Positions 5,056-6,793 of a DNA stretch of 6,793 nt are shown here, piece after piece; position 1 is the stretch's first letter; every line of letters begins with the position of its first letter. Both the position numbers and the translations under genes were made by a program. The notes beneath the pieces are model-generated. The model was not told where the DNA came from and ran no database searches. It saw only the letters and a program-made list of their open reading frames with translations. The stretch is from an uncultured Moraxella sp. (GTDB taxonomy: Bacteria > Pseudomonadota > Gammaproteobacteria > Pseudomonadales > Moraxellaceae): contig CAKMOY010000167.1 in the NCBI GenBank assembly GCA_927911235.1, forward strand, positions 1 to 6,793, written 5' to 3'.

Positions 5056-6597
5056 TCACAAAACTTTTAATTGATTAGCAATTTGAATTTGCTCAATTTG
5101 ATTGTTAATCGTTGCCAAAATCGCTTTATTACTGCTTAGGCTATTTGCGATGGTTTTGGCTTGATTAAGTGAAGTAATCGCATTTTCCAACCGATTTTGC
5201 CAAAATTCGGCATTGGCACGATAACGTAACACATTGATTTGTTGCAATTTTTTATCATCGCCTTGGGCATTTTTTGCCAAAATCTCACTTGCCTGTTGCA
5301 ACTTTTGCCACACAATCACATCTCGTGGATTTTGTTTGGATAAAGGTTGCAACAGTTGCACCGCCGATTTAGCACTATTTAGCAAATATTTATTGTCATT
5401 TAAATATAAATCAACCAAATACAGTTTAGCATCTCGCCGTTCAGGAAATAAATTGGTAAGTTGGGTCAGTTTGGCTTTAGCATTGTCAAGATTGCCTTGA
5501 CTTTCGTTCAATTTTGCCGAAATCACCACCGCCAATGGATTGTTTAAGTTATTGATATCATTAGCAAAATATTGTAAAATTTTGTTTGCTTCGGTATATT
5601 GGCGTTCGTCAATCAGCAGGCTTGCCAATGCCAATTTTGCCCCATCGCTGTATTTGGCACTTTGAGTTAGTTCAACTTTGTTGGTTAATTTGGCAAGATA
5701 TCGGCTACGCCATTGAATTTGTTCAAATAATTGTTTGCGGTACAAGCTATTATCGCCGTTGGTATTGGTCGTATTGTTGTAATTTCTGGCTCTATCTCGT
5801 GCTTCGCTAAGGCGTTCGGCGGTTAATGGGTGGCTTAGCACAAAACTTGGAATAAAGGCGTTTGGTTTGACAGGATTTTGTTGGTCAAGGGTCGCAAAAA
5901 ATGCGGGCATGGCGTTCACATCATAGCCTGCTTTTGCCATGATTTGCATACCCACTCGGTCGGCTTCTCGCTCTTGGCTACGGCTAAAACTGGCGGCTTG
6001 GTTGGCGGACAAGGTCTGAGCTCCCATAATCGCCACCGCTGCCGCATCGCCACCTCCTGATTTTGCGGCGGCAACACCAGCCAAAATACCGCCCACTTGG
6101 GTCAATAAATGTTTGGTTTTTTCATCATTGCGATGTTGATAATGGCGTTGGCTCACGTGGGCGATTTCGTGGGCGATGACGCTTGCCATTTCGTCCATAC
6201 TGCGAGCTTTGTCAATCAAACCCACATTTAACCCAATCAAGCCAGCAGGTACAGCAAAGGCGTTGATTTGCTTGTCATTGATAATCACCAAGCCAAGCGG
6301 TGCGTCGGCACGAGCGACAGCATTCAGTTGCCAGACGATTTGTTCCATACTCGCCTGTAGCCAGTAGTCGGTCAGCATGGGGGCAGCGTTGTTTAGTTGG
6401 CGTAACGCCCATTCGCCAATCATCAAACTTTGTTGATTATCAATCAAACCACCGCCATGACTCATTTCTAGCAAACTTTGTCCGTAGCCATTTTCTTTAT
6501 AACTGTTTTCTTGATAATTATTTTGATTAAAATTATGGGCATTGGCAAAACTGATTGGCAAGCCAAACACCGCAAATAACAAACTTATTTTTATCAT
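5056..6597 (-). CDS. bepA: BepA-family M48 metalloprotease with TPR domain, periplasmic
   Basis: BepA-type proteins act in the periplasm as protease and chaperone for outer-membrane beta-barrel assembly, including LptD maturation and removal of stalled BAM substrates. The 513-residue product (E. coli BepA 487) has a Sec signal peptide (1-20, cleavage after ANA), then an Asn-rich stretch, then the M48 domain. Zinc site: HEIAH (H143, E144, H147) with the third ligand likely E209 in EREADRVG. The SHPL motif at H256 matches the self-inhibitory His-switch of E. coli BepA (H246). An Ala/Gly-rich segment lies between the zinc motifs, and helical TPR-like repeats run from about 318 to the end. Start: ATG at 6597 begins the signal peptide although no ribosome binding site is seen; the TTG at 6693 would add 32 Lys/Asn-rich residues before the signal and is rejected. 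It could be a paralogous M48/TPR protease rather than the strict BepA orthologue. Confidence 0.88.
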   Translation of the reverse strand: MIKISLLFAVFGLPISFANAHNFNQNNYQENSYKENGYGQSLLEMSHGGGLIDNQQSLMIGEWALRQLNNAAPMLTDYWLQASMEQIVWQLNAVARADAPLGLVIINDKQINAFAVPAGLIGLNVGLIDKARSMDEMASVIAHEIAHVSQRHYQHRNDEKTKHLLTQVGGILAGVAAAKSGGGDAAAVAIMGAQTLSANQAASFSRSQEREADRVGMQIMAKAGYDVNAMPAFFATLDQQNPVKPNAFIPSFVLSHPLTAERLSEARDRARNYNNTTNTNGDNSLYRKQLFEQIQWRSRYLAKLTNKVELTQSAKYSDGAKLALASLLIDERQYTEANKILQYFANDINNLNNPLAVVISAKLNESQGNLDNAKAKLTQLTNLFPERRDAKLYLVDLYLNDNKYLLNSAKSAVQLLQPLSKQNPRDVIVWQKLQQASEILAKNAQGDDKKLQQINVLRYRANAEFWQNRLENAITSLNQAKTIANSLSSNKAILATINNQIEQIQIANQLKVL

Positions 6598-6764
6598 TTT
6601 ATTTAGCAAAGATATTTTTTTTTTGACATAATCTGTATTTTTTATAAAAATGGATTTAAAATAAGACTTAGCACAATTTTTGTTTAAACGCAATTAACAA
6701 AAAATTTTACGCTTTTTTGTAATTTTAAAATCATTTAAAAAAAAACTTTATTAGGAAAATTTTG

Positions 6765-6791
6765 ATGAATAATAACGAAATTTTTAAATAA
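6765..6791 (+). other. Translation start with 8-codon frame at the right edge
   Basis: AGGAAAA (6753-6759) stands eight bases (counted from AGGA) before an ATG that opens MNNNEIFK and then stops at TAA (6789-6791), two bases from the window end. The ribosome binding site is better than those of engB or bepA, which suggests a real gene start. One added A in the AAA before TAATT would read K-I-I and keep the frame open. MNNNEIFK recalls the N-terminus of the DUF1456 (YehS) family, from memory only. It may be a frameshifted gene start, a leader peptide, or chance. Confidence 0.3.
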
Positions 6792-6793
6792 TT

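Noticed and set aside
6598..6693. Upstream TTG start extending the metalloprotease by 32 residues
   Set aside because: The extension is Lys/Asn-rich and would place the Sec signal peptide internally; the ATG at 6597 begins a well-formed signal.
1..6793. CRISPR array, tRNA, rRNA, transposase or prophage signature
   Set aside because: No regularly spaced repeats, cloverleaf sequences, integrase or transposase motifs were found on either strand.

Overview
The window is AT-rich chromosomal DNA from a gamma-proteobacterium. Gene content and protein style point to Moraxellaceae, most likely Moraxella. That assignment is an inference from protein resemblance and the AT-rich intergenic DNA; no rRNA or other strong marker is present. 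No CRISPR array, tRNA, rRNA or transposase gene was seen.

Layout, left to right. Positions 1-40 hold a 9-bp-arm inverted repeat resembling a dispersed intergenic hairpin family. Positions 77-1385 (minus) encode an EfeB-type heme (DyP) peroxidase with a Tat signal and a lipobox, split by a one-base frameshift near 818. Positions 1536-2441 (minus) encode a short, M75-only EfeO-type lipoprotein. It has its own strong promoter (2497-2525) overlapped by a near-perfect Fur box (2510-2524). Positions 2598 to about 3335 (minus) carry the ATPase PstB with every catalytic motif but no usable start codon. Its coding sequence begins directly against the terminator of the next gene. Positions 3389-4057 (minus) encode a diheme cytochrome c4. 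A 319-bp divergent intergenic region follows, then engB (4377-5054, plus), an essential ribosome-assembly GTPase. Convergent with it and one base away is a BepA-family M48 metalloprotease with TPRs (5056-6597, minus). At the right edge a plus-strand start with a good ribosome binding site opens an 8-codon frame that may be the start of another, frameshifted gene.

How the parts work together. efeO and efeB form a Fur-controlled periplasmic ferrous-iron or heme-iron module, but no efeU permease lies in the window. An intrinsic terminator sits between the two genes. Cytochrome c4 serves periplasmic electron transfer, and its neighbour engB is a recurrent partner in gamma-proteobacteria. BepA maintains outer-membrane assembly. 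PstB would energise phosphate import, but its partners PstS, PstC and PstA are not here.

I found no clearly new system. The points most worth checking are the broken efeB, the start-less pstB fused to a terminator, the Tat lipoprotein form of EfeB, the Fur promoter, and paired hairpins in the cytochrome c4 leader.
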